From Heterobilharzia americana (taxonomy: Eukaryota > Platyhelminthes > Trematoda > Strigeidida > Schistosomatidae), in the NCBI GenBank assembly GCA_944470555.2, contig OX104134.1, forward strand, positions 12,255,248-12,319,247: a stretch of 64,000 bases of DNA, written 5' to 3'. Below, in pieces: positions 11,536-24,418 of the stretch (its first letter is position 1; the number at the start of each line of letters is the position of its first letter). The notes under the pieces are model-generated. The model did not search any database. It saw nothing but the letters and a program-made list of their open reading frames with translations, and was not told where the DNA came from. Both the position numbers and the translations under genes were made by a program.

Positions 11536-13139
11536 CTGGGTAGCAACTGCTTAAGCCAGGAAACGGTCTTTGAGTATAGTAAATTAAACATAAATATCGC
11601 TAAATGGGGTCTATTAAATGACTCGAAGTTAACAATCACACATCTAGTTTCCCGTACTCATAATATGATGACAGATATGAACGTTACTTATAGCAGGCAC
11701 TGTCACTAAAATTAATACGCCTAGCGGCGAACTTAAATTAGCGGTTTCAGTGTCCAATATATTCATTAACGACATTAAGTCGCCGTCTTTGTAAAACCCC
11801 ACAGAATTTATTTCCACCAAGATGTAATGTCCGCCTCCAAGTGTTCAGTAGAATGGCCTTTACCATTCAAGCAAATACTAAAATTCCCTGACGTTTGTAA
11901 AGAAAAGTAACCTTTTGCCCTGACTACACAACAGGGAAAAAACTCATTTACAGGTAAGTGTTATTTACAAAGCGATTCACAAAAATGAGCCCCAGATAAT
12001 TAATGGTCGTCAGTCATCCACTTAAAACCTTATGTGTATCAACAAGTGCTAGAGTAGAACTGGCTGTCGAGACAATAAAAGTAGCTTTTTCTATAAATCT
12101 TTCAATTGAAAAATACCTCCCTTCGCGTCATTTCCTTCATTTATACACTTTATCCACTCGTTTTAAACTTCTGCACGCATATACCGCCGAATCCCTATTC
12201 TTATCCACATTATACCGACAGCATACCCCTAAGCAGCTCGTACCGTTAGTATCACATAACACAAGTATGATTTCTCTGCGCTGAAGTTGATTTCCCATAC
12301 CAGGGTGCAAGAAACCCTCGTTTTTAGTTTCTGGCTCTCATCTGATAATTGCCAAACTCTACATCACACCTTTTCGAACCTGAAGTTAGTGATACCTTTG
12401 CACTGCTCGAAGCAGCCCTTCTTTAGAAAAGTGGCTCCTAGCATTGTCAACGCTCACACTAATCCCTCTGCATTACGGATTCAGAGGAAAGTTCAGCCTA
12501 TCACGTGCTTGCGCAGCAGCGAAAAGCGGTTGGTCGGCTGACTTTTAATGACGGCCATTTCAGCGAATATCTTTCGAGGTTACCACAGAAGGTGTAAACA
12601 TTATTGGTGAATTTTCAGTCAGTTGTGACAGATGACCCGACAACCTTTGCTGATATAATACTGGGTATTTTTAGTGGACCTGTCTCCGACGTATATTATG
12701 CCAACGAAGAACCTACTTTTAAGGTCTCAAGAATGAGAGAAAAATACAAGTCTCTTAGGCAGCTCCTAGGAACTTAGAAGCCGTAGTTCGTGACACACAG
12801 CACACCAACTGAGAGATTAGTTCCAACGCACCTATTCACATGGCGATCCAATAGCCGAAACTAGGAGATCCAAAAACTCTAAGTGGTGTTGGCTGGATTT
12901 TAGTCGTGGTGAGAAAGTAAGAAGCTGTGGAAAACCGTGAGCTTATAGCTAAAACTGCATGGAATCTGAAAGCTGTTGCCTTGGCATCCATCAATAGCAA
13001 CCGTGGTAATCTAAAACAGTGGTTTTTTGTTCACTAGTGAAGCGAAAATAAAGGTTCGCTACTTCTTCAGCACTGGAGAATAAAGTAACGTTCTTCCCAC
13101 AACCATCACCGAGAGTCCTAATGACCCATGCTTCAATCT
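11536..13139. other. Unassigned, upstream of gypsy relic
   Basis: By position this could hold the LTR/gag part of the gypsy relic that follows, but I could not recognise gag or LTR ends. Confidence 0.25.
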
Positions 13140-13860
13140 GCAAGATAATACGGGAAAAGCGATAGAGAAATCAGTACATCTGTCTCATCTTGGGTTCAAA
13201 CAAGTCTACTTACTGTCTGTTTCTTCTACTGGTTCTTCCTTGTCTATAATTGGCATAGATTTGCTAGACTATTACCTATCTATGGACGAGTGGTAGATAG
13301 CAACACTAAGTAACCTGTTGGCAGAACCACCTACATAGATCTGGGTTCAGCCATGGTTAAGGCGGAAGACTCCGCCGACTTCTTCTTCAAAACAGTGTTA
13401 GACGATAACATCCAGGCGGGGGACATCCTACAAATACTGTACCCTGCATAACCAGCAATATTATGCATTGCATCACAGCTAAGGTTGGTGAACGGCATTC
13501 AAATGGTAATTCGGGGTGGCTTTGGGTAAACGTAGACATATTTTACAAGAGCACTCGGGCCGAAGCGTACAGTTAGTCATGTATGGGAGCAGAAGTTATT
13601 TCAAAGACAGCCGATATCGCATACTCTGAGTTGTTTGAAATTCTGCATAGGCTGTTCAGTCCTTGGAATACAGAACGAACATTCCAGCGCATTGTGAATG
13701 ACATGATCGATGGTTTACATCTGCTAACACTCACATCGACGACTGCCTTATTGTGGGTTCAGATAGGGACCCTGACCCGCAACACTTGGACCCTGCATTC
13801 AGTATATTTAAAAAGCATGATATCATAATGGACATCCAGAGATGCCTAATAGGAGGTAAA
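13140..13860 (+). mobile_element. Ty3/gypsy retrotransposon relic: protease end and RT
   Basis: At about 13245-13300 is IIGIDLLDYYLSMDEW, resembling the end of gypsy aspartic protease (ILGxDFL...LSVD). At 13610-13730 is LHRLFSPWNTERTFQRIVND, the degraded form of gypsy RT 'LPFGLxNAPxTFQRxxND'. At 13732-13850, in another frame, is HIDDCLIVGSD...QHLDPAFSIFKKHDI, the active-site region with YIDD changed to HIDD. Frameshifts lie between blocks. Non-functional. Confidence 0.65.
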
Positions 13861-16329
13861 TCACTCCGTTTTGTTAAAAATACCATTGAAAACTAAGGTA
13901 TGCTCTCATTGATGGATAAAAGACGGCTATGCCGGACCACTCGGAACCTGGCTCACCCGGCAGAACAGACGTTACGTGTTTGTTGTTGCCGCGCAATCTC
14001 TTCCGTTCATCGTACAGTAATTACCTATATTGCCACGCTAACGTTTTTACAGCTCCGTCGTCTGTCCTCGGCTCCCCCCTAGGATCATGTCCCGGCCTAT
14101 ATTACGTATGTGCAGCCTGGCCATCCACCTTCGGTTATTCCTGCTAAGTGGTGCCTGAGACCCCTCTTGTGTGCATAAAATATCTTTCACCCTGTGACAA
14201 TAGCTTCTAGAACTTCGCGAATGGAAGATTCTTACCAAACGTAAAGAGCACAACGATAAGTTAAAGCTTCTTCACTTGTGTTGCACTGAAGAAATTATTC
14301 GACTTCTATTTACCCCATCTCCTTTTGTTTGCACACACTTATTGGCAGAACATAGTTCGTCTTGGTGCCATTTTTCCTGAGTTTTGATTTCAGCGACTGT
14401 TACAATGATTCAATCTAACGAACGCATGTGAAGTTAGATGACTTGTGAAGAAATCCTGCCAGCAAGCCAGGAGGCATCAATCCTTGGTCGATCCCAAACC
14501 ACCTTACAAGGGCGCGCCTGAGTTGGTTGCGCCCAACTGAATATCAGAATTGTTTGACGGCGCAGCTGCTATAGGAGGAACATGCTCTGCTAGCAGAGCC
14601 CCATGACAGATATTAATACCAATCTAGCAAATATACTCCATCAGGGTTTGCGTGGGATGAAAATGATTTTGCCAGTTTTGAGAGCCTACTTAGGTGTGAA
14701 CATTAAATCTGGTTCATTGCAGCGGAGGTCACCGAAGGAGTTATTTCGTTCTGTAATACTTTAGCGTATTATCTTCCCGACCATGTCCCAGCAAATCACT
14801 TGAAAGGCTTTTGCCCACAAGCATGTGGCGTCATTTTAATCAAGTAATAGGTTTTCAGACTGTGAATGATACCAAATGCTACCAATTCCTTACTTCTCCT
14901 CAAACTTAGTTACATCAGGCGTGCCAGGCTCTTCCTCAAGTCTTTAGATCTACAGGAGCACGTACTCTATACAGAAGCGGTTAACTAATCGATTATTTAA
15001 CACCGCACCAGCGTCGCGTTCCAAAATTTCACTCAGAATTTCTGCTCGATAACACGGAAAATACGCCTGCCACCAATCCCACCTACAGATTAGTGCGTAA
15101 AAAGTGGGTAGAAGCTGGGCTACTTTACCCAGAACCGGAACCTTCAGCTTCTCCTACACACAAATAGACGACAGTTGGCTCAGTTGAACTTGATTTACCA
15201 AGTAAAAATGTCGCCTTCCCCTTCAAAAAAGTAAGGATTATAAATGACGGGGCAGTTACTTGACGTTGCACTCAAAAGGGTTCATCTGACAAGAGCACCA
15301 AACATCGAAAGTGTTAGTCGTATACCGCGGGCACTCATGACCAGGTTCAAATAAACTCGTTTGGCCCAGGTGCACTGAAAATAACCCGGGTGGAAATGGC
15401 ATAAGTAGATATACCGAATAATCTACCAATGGCGTTCTCTCCACCACTCTGGCTCCTACTGTCAGTTACAATGCAGTAACCACCGTCCGCCTTCCGATAC
15501 CTACGGCCCCTAGTTTTAGCCCTGAGAATAATGAGCTCTGTTTTGACAGGACTGCCTCTTCTTTCTGAACCAAATCTGGAAAACAACTATGAATTCACGC
15601 AGATAAGAAATCTAAACAAGCAGGCACTGAGGCCGACAGTTCATGCGCAACTTCCAACCATAACCCTAAAAACAATAAAAAATATTCTGATGACAGTCAC
15701 AAAAGTTCATCCTTGATTAAGCGCGGTCTAGTGACGGAAAAGGGGGCCTCACGCTTGAAACCAAACCATGCAAGTAAGCATTCATAGTCGCCTGCAGAGG
15801 AAAATGCGCTTCACATGCGCATTCCGACTTTAGTCACAATGCCCGCGAACGTTCCGCACCTGACATAAGTGGTTAGTCAATAGTGAACAAGATGAAAGGT
15901 GTCGCGATCACGCCTTACGAAACCCTCCGAAAACATTAGTCTGGGACCTAAAACGGGCTTTCTGAGTGCTCCACCCAATGATGAGTACTGCTTAAAGCCC
16001 ACGCACTGTTCACCCGGCTACTGGTTTTCATGACGCCATTAGCGCTCAACCAACCCTCCCTCTTTCGCCTATACTCCCACAACAGCAATATCTCTAGGGC
16101 ATTTGTTGTCGGGGATCGTGTTCCCTTACCTTCAGAAGCTTCATATCCGAAATCGATTGTACATCCAAGCGGCGTAATATGACTTTCCAATCGCCACTTG
16201 ACGAAGCCAACTATTCAGAATTCATCGCACGTGATCTGAAAGGTGGCCTTCATCCGGGATGCTGGCAGCTCCATTTTCATCCACTATATCTCTTTCTTCT
16301 GAATCTCTTTTGAATACATATTGTTCCTT
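13861..16329. other. Unassigned, possibly rest of gypsy relic
   Basis: Scattered short frames. RNase H and integrase were looked for and not convincingly found. No cellular gene recognised. Confidence 0.25.
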
Positions 16330-16600
16330 GGTTATTAACCGTTTGGAAGTTGCGGCATACCATTCCTCCACTACAGACTTTATTCTCATTGATGCCCGTT
16401 CTATTACAAATAAAATTTCCATGGTTTCTTTCCGTCTTCCTGCAACCCCTCAGTGTTACTTATAGCTAAGACATGGCTGTCAGATGACGGTAGGCTGATT
16501 AACTTTCCCGGTCACGATCATTTTGGAAATCGGAGAGATATTTGGCGAGCAGGTGGAGGCATTTTTCTCGTCAGCAGTTCATATACTTCAGTGTAACATG
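16330..16600 (+). pseudogene. CR1-like endonuclease fragment
   Basis: IDARSITNKISM is followed in another frame by AKTWLSDDGR and then DIWRAGGGIFLVSS. This matches the order of the CR1/L2 endonuclease start (NARSLRNKI ... ITETWL ... RRGGGVLL). Short and frameshifted, upstream of a longer CR1-like copy. Confidence 0.5.
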
Positions 16601-17174
16601 GAGACTTGGGACTGTAAGTCCTAGATTATGTAGTTATACTTAATACCTCCAACTGCACTACAGTACCCTGACAGCCATTACTCATATGTCAGACTTGTTT
16701 CTTCCTCCAACTTTAACCACAAAACCGAGGCAGATGGTTTTAGTATGCCCAAATCCAGCCGGTTCCCCCAAAAACTCCTTGACGTTGTAAACATTCTGTT
16801 AGTGTGGTGGGATTTCTCCGGCTGAACCCAAAAGCCTACCCAACTCACAAGCAGTGTGCGTTACATCTTTTATGCTTTCCTCGTGCTTTTGAATTTCGGC
16901 AATCTGGCTACGATACAGTTACATTTTTTGCCTGCAAATTAAGGCTTTTAAGCATATATGTTATCCACTAACCGTTGCTGTCATTTTCTCCGCAACTATT
17001 GGTTGCATATCTCTGGTTTTCTTCAGCACGTGAACTTTGGTCTGGACTTCAGTGTTCTTGGCTATTTGAAGGGAAGTTGTAGCATCTTTCTGCTTCATCT
17101 GCCAGTTTACTGCAAAAGCTGAGGTTGGCAGGCAACCAATAACTTTAATCTGTGTTGCAGATAGGTCTCTAATC

Positions 17175-18669
17175 TTGCTATTTTATTGTCAGACAATAAA
17201 TTTTTGCTTCTCTATGTCTGTGCCTTGTGGCCTTAACATGAGTAACGTTACTGCTGCCGTAAACAAACCAATCCATAAGGCTAAGAGATCAAAAGCTTTG
17301 AATCCGTCACTAGGGTCTGAAAACGGCTTATTTATTAATGGTCCTTCTGTCGATCTGTCTGACGTCACGACTGAGGTATATAATGGTGTTATTGCGAACA
17401 AGCGTAATATTGTTGGCAACAGTAATGCGATTGCTGACCTTCAGCGTAAACTAGACTGTCTTACATCTCTGATTTGCCTACGCAACCCTACAACGGACTT
17501 ATTAGTGGATAACCTTATCAAGTGTGAAACATTGGTGAACTTTGTAGCCACTGAAGCGAGCAAACGATTTATTTCGTCGCACATCTCTATTATTCTCAAT
17601 GTCTCTGATAGTTTTCCATTAAGACGTGTTAAAAATGATCTCCTCCAAGCCCGTGGTTTGCAGGAATCTGTTGCACAGTCCGGCGTCTTGGGAAGAGGAC
17701 TAGCAAATACCCCTGTCCAATATTATTCCAGTTTAGCCCACTCCTTGATGCGAGACACTTTTGTGGTTCACAGAAACATGTAAGACTCTTAAGAAGCTGT
17801 GAGAATGTTAAGGTACTTCCAGATCTTACCCATGTCAACGATGGACACGTGTTTCGAAACCTCATGAGGCCCCTCTGAAAACTTCATCAAAACCAATGGC
17901 CACCGGAAGCTTACTGGCGCCTGGGAGTCAGCTCCTCACAGCAGATGACACTGTAAGTGTAGATCAAAAAAGGCTAGCCGAGCATATTGTTGCAAGTACA
18001 TCGGTTGATACTGTTTCACCATCCAATCTGGTGGTAAACACCGAAAATGAAGGTCGAATCTCCGCCAGTTATGCAGATTTATTCTCAGATGATGTTGATA
18101 TGGATGGCAGTGGTAATGATACGTTCGATGTGCACCTGATTCCCCTGAGTTTTTCGACGAAACCTGCATCACCCAGGTGCGGTTACGCTGTCAAGCCTTT
18201 ACCGCCCTCAAATAATATGTTGACCTCTAGGTGTATCGACAATGCACGGTCACAAAGTGCCGTGTCTCGAAAATCTATACCTAAAAGTGCTAGTTCGAGC
18301 ATACCGACAAAGCCAATGGAACAGAAACGTTTTAGCCAGCCTCGAAGTAATTATATTCAGACTGTTAAACTTAATGGTTATAACGCCATTCGAAGAGTGA
18401 CCCCATTTCCTCGCGCAGACACATTCACGACGTCCACCAATATGATACCAAGTACTATGGCACCCTCACTAACCAACAGAAGGGTGGGATTCATACACCA
18501 AAGTGGTAAAAGAAAGGGAGCATGCGTAAGAATGTTCAGAACACAAATGCCTCCCATAGTCGTGAAGACAAAGGCTATAGGAGAAACGATAGGTTTTTCT
18601 CCTCACACCCATCTACACAACATTCAAATCCAATGTATGCCCGCCCAGTACAACGGTACCACCTCCTAA
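17175..18669 (+). pseudogene. CR1-like ORF1 protein, frameshifted
   Basis: A 202-codon frame (17175-17783) and a 257-codon frame (17896-18669) lie on either side of a frame change. The first has LQRKLDCLTSLICLRNP followed by an RVKNDLLQARGL segment like the RNA-binding fold of CR1 ORF1. The second is serine/proline/basic-rich. Further downstream (about 18860-18890) QMMTLQNQLLATL looks like its coiled C-terminal end in a third frame. Probably the nucleic-acid-binding ORF1 protein; no function remains as one chain. Confidence 0.55.
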
Positions 18670-18911
18670 TTGGAGGCCTGCTGTTCAGATATAACCTGTG
18701 ATACTGGCTCCCCAAAATAATGCACCCTACCCCTTCCCATGAGGAAGTGAAACCACAGATTTACTTGGCTTATTTTCGCAGACACCCATACCCACTGCTC
18801 ATTCTGAAAACCCAAATTTCCGCGGACTTCAAAAATTATTAGCGCCTTTTGCTGTTCAGATGATGACGCTGCAGAATCAGCTACTCGCAACCCTAACTCA
18901 CAACCGCTACA

Positions 18912-19826
18912 GTGGCAGGGAAGATGTTACGCCAACCTGTCATCCCCCGACTCAAATACAGTGGGTCAACACCTAACACGATAAAGGATATTAGTAGTAA
19001 CCCAGCAGTATCTTATTCCCCTATTATGTCCCCGAAATTAAATTCTACCCCATGTTCCTCACCACTACAGTTCCACCTAACCTGCGAGAAAATGTTTTCT
19101 GAAAACAGGTTTAGGCGCCACTGCTTGACCAATTCTTTAACCCTCTGTCTGATTAACGCTCTTTCCATACGCAACAAAATAAGTGAGGTCACTATGTTGT
19201 CGACTATGTCTAATCCCCGCCTAATATTTATCACTGAAGCTTGGTGTACTCCAGACACTGCTGATAGTGATGTCTCTGTCGACAATTATACTCTATTTAG
19301 GGGAGATAGATATGACGGTAGAGGTGGTGGTTGCATCCTCTATATCGGGCCCGACATTACTGCCACAAATTGCACTACTTCAGAACTCAGTTCGCTCAGT
19401 GACTCAGTGAGGGTTGTGGTGAAGTTTACGAATGCCATAACTATCCTCTCAGGGTGTATCTACCGTCCCCCTTGCTCTAGTGTAGATTATGATGACAGGC
19501 TTGCAGAAGTGTTCACCCATGTAACATCACTGCCCTCCTCCATGAAACTTATATGCGGTGACTCTAATATGCCTGACATCAAGTGGCAGACACTTACTTC
19601 TCCTAGGCGGTTCGATAATTTTATTTATATGTTGGATTCTGGAGGATGGCGCCAGCATGTAATGCAACCAACTAGAAAAAATAGCACACTTGACCCAGGT
19701 TTCACGAATGGATTATTGCCTTTCACTCTTCAAGTCGGTTCAGAATTCCCAGGCAACGATTACAGAGTAGTGTTTGATGACTTCCGACCATCTCCCAGAA
19801 AGACGTTGGCTCTCAGATCAAAATAA
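18912..19826 (+). pseudogene. CR1-like AP endonuclease domain, catalytic residues altered
   Basis: A 304-codon frame. NALSIRNKISEV opens the domain, then ITEAWCTPDT, GRGGGCILYI, GCIYRPPCSS, CGDSNMPDIKW (usual GDFN) and GGWRQHVMQPTR. The last catalytic motif, usually SDH, is NDY: Y is encoded at 19761-19763. The usual 'LDLVFT' is DPGFT. The domain would nick target DNA in an active element; loss of the SDH histidine predicts an inactive enzyme. Confidence 0.7.
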
Positions 19827-20213
19827 CCACAGTTAGACGATATAAAAATACCATCTGGGAAGAGGTACAATAGATGTTGCCATGCTTGGACTGGGGTTCT
19901 TATTTCACCAGTAGCTCAACCCATGAACTAAGTGACATCTACAGTAATTCACTATCGTATTGCTCCGGAGGTATCAGTATTAATTAGAAAGCCGAAGGTG
20001 AATTTCATCCCAGAAAATGTACGTATCAGCATGCTCAGACATGCCGGAAATTTCTATCAATCTGTTGACTTTTTATCCCTTGTCTCATTAAAAATTGCTC
20101 ATGAGAGCTTCAAATCAAACAAGTCAATGAAAGCAATCAAGCAACAAACTAGCTGCAACGCACAAACAGGCAATGCTCAATCATCAATGAAAATTCTGAA
20201 ATCCTAAGCAAAC

Positions 20214-21850
20214 TTGTCCGGAGTTATTGCCAGTCGTCTGATCATTGATGGGGACATTCTTCATGATGACCCAAGTAACATCTGTGAGCTGTTTAGCAAA
20301 CATTATGCAAGCTGCTTCACGCATGAAGATAGTGTACTAAACATACAAATGCCCATTCCACCACATCACTCGCTAAGTAATGTTTCCTTTACGCAGAGAA
20401 GGATAGATGATGCAGTTGCTTCACTAAAGGACTCATATTCTGCCGGACCCGATGGGATGCCTTCTGTTCTCCTTAAGAGGGGTGGTGAAGATATGCCATC
20501 AATCCTCATGAAACTACTCTCAATATCCCTCACTGAGGCGTGCTACCCTGACCTCTGGAAGCTGCCATACATATCCACCACATATAAATCTGGCCCGACG
20601 CCAGAAATTCAGAATTATCGTCCCATAAATATTACATCTGTAGTCTATCGTATCATGGAGGAGGTGGTTGTGCAAGATATCACTGATTAAGTGGCTGGGC
20701 ATCAGCTACATTCCTCTGTGTAGCATGGTTTCTTAAAAGGTCGTTCATGTAGTACTCGCTTACCGGATTATTTTTAGGAGGTCACCTGCAGACGAGATGA
20801 AGGTCTTTTCGTAACTGCTCTATTTTTGACTTCAAAAAAGCATTTGATAAAGTGCCTCATGATCGGTTCATTCTTAAGCTTCAACCATTTGGAATTAGTG
20901 ACCCTCTATTATCAAGGATGAGCTCATTCCTCAAACAGCGTACCCAAATAGTAAAGTTTGGTCAAACCTGTTCCTCCCCACAGCCTATTTTGAGTAGCGT
21001 CATTCAGGGTAGTGTGTTGGGACCCATAAATGATATTTCTACATGATAAAATATGGTAAACCCTGCCTGCTTGCTGACGACTTAAAAATTGTGTATAACT
21101 TTCCCCACTCATCGCTAAGTGAGGGTTTTAATAGAATCCAGGAAGACCTGACGAATTTGTTCGCTGGAGTGAAACATGGCAACTTCCACTTAACTCTAGT
21201 AAATGCGGAATTCTCTGTTTCAATAACTCTTACCCAAAAGTCAGTTTACACCTTGGAGATTCTGAGCTACAATCTTATAACTCAGTATGTCATTTAGGTA
21301 TTAGGTATTCTCGGAACTTAACGTTTACGGAAAATGCCCGGTCACTTGCCTCCAAGTGTAGGCGCTCAGTTGGCCTTTTGCTCAAGTACGTACATACCAA
21401 TGAGGCCAGACTGCTTTTATTCAAGGTTATGATCCGCCCAGTACTTGAATATGGCACAATCACCTTCAGCAATATGTATGCTTCGGATAGGATACTAGTT
21501 GAGAATGTTCAAAGAAAGTTTACCCGCTATGTACTGGGCCGTCACGAAGAACTTGATCATGAGGGAAGGTGTAAGAAACTAAAAACTGACTCATTTTGGC
21601 CAAGAAGCCCTAAGCTCAACCTTAACCTATTTTTCCACCTTTTGCATGGCATTACTCATACCTGCTGTGCTCCTACCTTTAAGCCTATATCCCCGTATAG
21701 TCTACGCAATCGTGAATGCACTGTACCTGTAGAAAAGCACCGCCTTAAACTCAGGTCATGATCTTTTATGTTACAGTACAGCGAGTTATGGAGTAGGCTC
21801 CCACATTTTATTCACTCTTGAATGTTCGCATTTCAGTTTCGATAGCATAA
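20214..21850 (+). pseudogene. CR1-like reverse transcriptase and C-terminal domain, interrupted
   Basis: 20214-20690 carries SAGPDGMPSVLLKRGG, WKLPYISTTYKSG and NYRPINITSV. After a stop, HGFLKGRSCSTRL lies near 20730 and the KKAFDKVPHD motif near 20835-20870. The active-site box reads LADD at 21070-21081 (usual FADD/YADD). 21378-21760 carries the C-terminal VMIRPVLEYG...VQRKFTR block. Multiple stops and frameshifts. Confidence 0.7.
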
Positions 21851-22069
21851 TGGAGCAATCAGCACATAACAATGGTCAAGCCATTGCGTCCACTGTGAAC
21901 GCACTCAGACCTCTAAATGTAAGAATCGGTTTTATTAAAGCCCTGCAGTTCCTTTAATGCAGATGGCCTTACGATTGCATACAAGGGTATGACTACTGGT
22001 TCCTCTCCGTATAATGAACTTAAAGGATACTGTTCACCTCTCAAAGCCACTACGTTACACCCTCCCCCC

Positions 22070-23440
22070 AAAAAAACTTAAGGACCTTATGATGGAAGGA
22101 CTATGTAGTTGACTTCACACATATACATGAAAACGTACATAAAGTCCGAATAATTTAAAAAAGAATAGAGGCTTCTCTCTCCTTCAAATTTGATAGCGTG
22201 GTAATTTTTCCTTCCATATATGTACGTGCCTCTTCTTTCTTTCCCCATTTGCAGAAACAGCTACAAGTCAACATTTGATGTTCAAATTCAGTCTGAACGT
22301 GACTACTCTATGGGAATTACACCTACTCACTGACGCTAATAATTATTGACTGCTCCTACTCTTTCGCAAATTCTGGACTATCTTCAAGATTAACTCACCT
22401 ACTGGTCATGATTTTTCTTGCAACGAACCGTCTGACCATTGCCAACAGTATTAGTAGCAGAGGCATTCTGAACAAATGATTAAACCAGAGACCAACTAAC
22501 ATATTGGCTCAGGACGTCACTTACCTGCAAACGGCTCCACGCTACATATTTTCTTGTACTTTGTACCAAGAGAACCTTTCATATGGAACTTACTAAGCAT
22601 CAAAAACATTTCTCGAATGATGCCGCCTATGCTAATACAAAAGATACCCGAAGCCTATGTATAAATACTGCCACTTGGACTATTGACTGTTTCAACATCT
22701 ATTTTTATCCAATACAACAAGTATTCCCAGCAGAATTAATCCATATTACCTTTAAATGTAATATGGTGACCTCGAGATGCATTGATATAGCCATACACAT
22801 TGGTTATATAACTGTGGATATTTTATTGATACTCCAGATTGTATAAATGGGTCCTTTGTGGTTGGCAAAGATAATAACTGAAGATCATTCTAAGTAATAA
22901 ACTGTTATATTACCAATCAGCAAACTGTGCCAGTGGACTAACAACGTCGGTTGGTTATAACGCAAATTTTGATCACTGAGGGCTTTTGATACTGAAAGTG
23001 GGACTTATCTGTGTGATGGGAAATGGGAATCCATATCCGTCTGATGAATTTCAGTAAATTTTAATAAGATTATGCACACGAATGACTTGATATGCGAATT
23101 ATTTAATACTAGACACTCTCAAAAGTTATGAATTTGAGGGTGCTTGTAAACTGGTATCCCTCATGTTAAACCTGTTAACTGAAGACAATATTTATTATTA
23201 TCTAAACTTTAACACTCTATATACGCTGTAAAGTAATATTCCCTTGTTCATTTCATAACTAGCAGGACCTTCAGCAGTTTTTAATTTAATTTAATGACAT
23301 TAGGTTGGTACCACTCAGGGCTCAAGGCTTGCAGATATTTTGAGATGTATAAACGTGATGAAGCCTGTAAACTGGCTTCTCCCATGTTAAAATCTTTTTT
23401 TAACTGGAGAATAAAACTTTTATTTGTTTATTTATTCGAA
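22070..23440 (+). repeat. Dispersed repeat, copy A (about 1.3 kb)
   Basis: Collinear similarity to 46590-48290 and, reversed, to 52110-53301. Shared landmarks: ACTATGTAGT followed by ATACATGAAAA and GTACATAA; TTTCTTTCCCCATTTGCAG versus TTTCTTTTCCCTATTTGCAG; and near the end CTGTAAACTGG and CCCATGTTAAA followed by TTTGTTTATTT. No protein recognised; it may be the 3' region of a retroelement or a non-autonomous element. Confidence 0.65.
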
Positions 23441-23587
23441 ACAATGTCTAGTAACTGACGTGTGCAGATGATTTGTTTCTGCTTACCAATCAAATCTGGC
23501 TGAAACCCTCGGATAGCGAGAACAACGCAGCTATCCTTGTCACCAGCACAGCATTTGAGAGATATATGGAGGGATGCCGCTGATGGG

Positions 23588-24323
23588 TGTAGCGGCCAGA
23601 ATCCAATAATCTTGGCCTGAACGCGGGAAATAACTAGGCGGTGCCAACTGACGTGAATCTGACTAGTTCCTGCGTTCTACTGTATAGCTTCCTAACTTCC
23701 GCGAGTGACGCACAGTCAAAGGTTGGATCGAAATATCAAAACACGGTTTGTAGTAATTCAATAGTAGATTCGTAACAAAATCTGTGGTACTATCAAAGCA
23801 ACAATAAGTTATGTCAAATTACAAAAATACCTCAACAGTGCCGTTGGGTAACTATACAGTCCAAAACGTTCTCGGGTACAAATACGTACTACACGGTAAA
23901 AACTGGTTAAAAAATACAACTGTTAAATACCTGTCGGTCAATAGGAATATTCCCGGCAAAAGGGATCAAAACTCTGCCTACAGGAATCAAATCAACAAAC
24001 AAACGTTCCCAGTAGACAGTCAAAAGACAAACAGTCAAATCACTGCACAACCGTAAGTTGAACCAAAACAAAATGTCGTGCGCAGTAAAACAACATCACC
24101 TTATCAACAGTCCAGCGTCACATAATAGGAAAGTGAAACACTCATAATAAGTCTCAAACATACAAAGGCAAATACCGAGTGTAAAGTCAAATAAGACAGT
24201 TAAACAAGCAAATAACATTACACCGGCGAGGGTCAAAGGTACACCATCCATAACGAGGGTAAAAATGTTAAAATAAATGTCAATACAATCAAATAAGGGT
24301 GATCGGGAGGGATTTTCAGATCA
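23588..24323 (-). repeat. 3' LTR of BEL/Pao element
   Basis: Direct repeat of 29683-30418. On the plus strand it starts TGTAGCGGCC and ends CAGATCA, so both strands begin TG and end CA. Five T bases after the CA are also shared with the other copy, by chance or as a slightly longer LTR. An 81-codon plus-strand frame (23811-24056) lies antisense inside it and is not considered a gene. Confidence 0.92.
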
Positions 24324-24333
24324 TTTTTCCTTT
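24324..24333 (-). other. Polypurine tract of BEL/Pao element
   Basis: The minus strand reads AAAGGAAAAA immediately before the 3' LTR start (TGATCTG). Position and composition fit the plus-strand primer for reverse transcription. It is short, so the left limit is approximate. Confidence 0.6.
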
Positions 24334-24418
24334 ACACCGGCCACCAAAATCCCTCCAGACACGCAAAACACCTCTGTGTATTCAGCCGTGGCTCTATCTA
24401 CCTAGCTGTCTGCATACT

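Larger units (their letters stand above)
17100..21850 (+). mobile_element. CR1-like non-LTR retrotransposon, nearly full length, broken
   Basis: In order: an ORF1 region in two frames (17175-17783 and 17896-18669), an AP endonuclease (about 19080-19826), RT (20214-21300) and a C-terminal domain ending near 21840. About 4.7 kb is close to the usual CR1 length. Frameshifts and stops separate the domains. Motifs and order match schistosome CR1-like families (SR1/Perere type); the exact family needs a search. It is followed by a dispersed repeat. Identified by recognition only. Confidence 0.8.
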
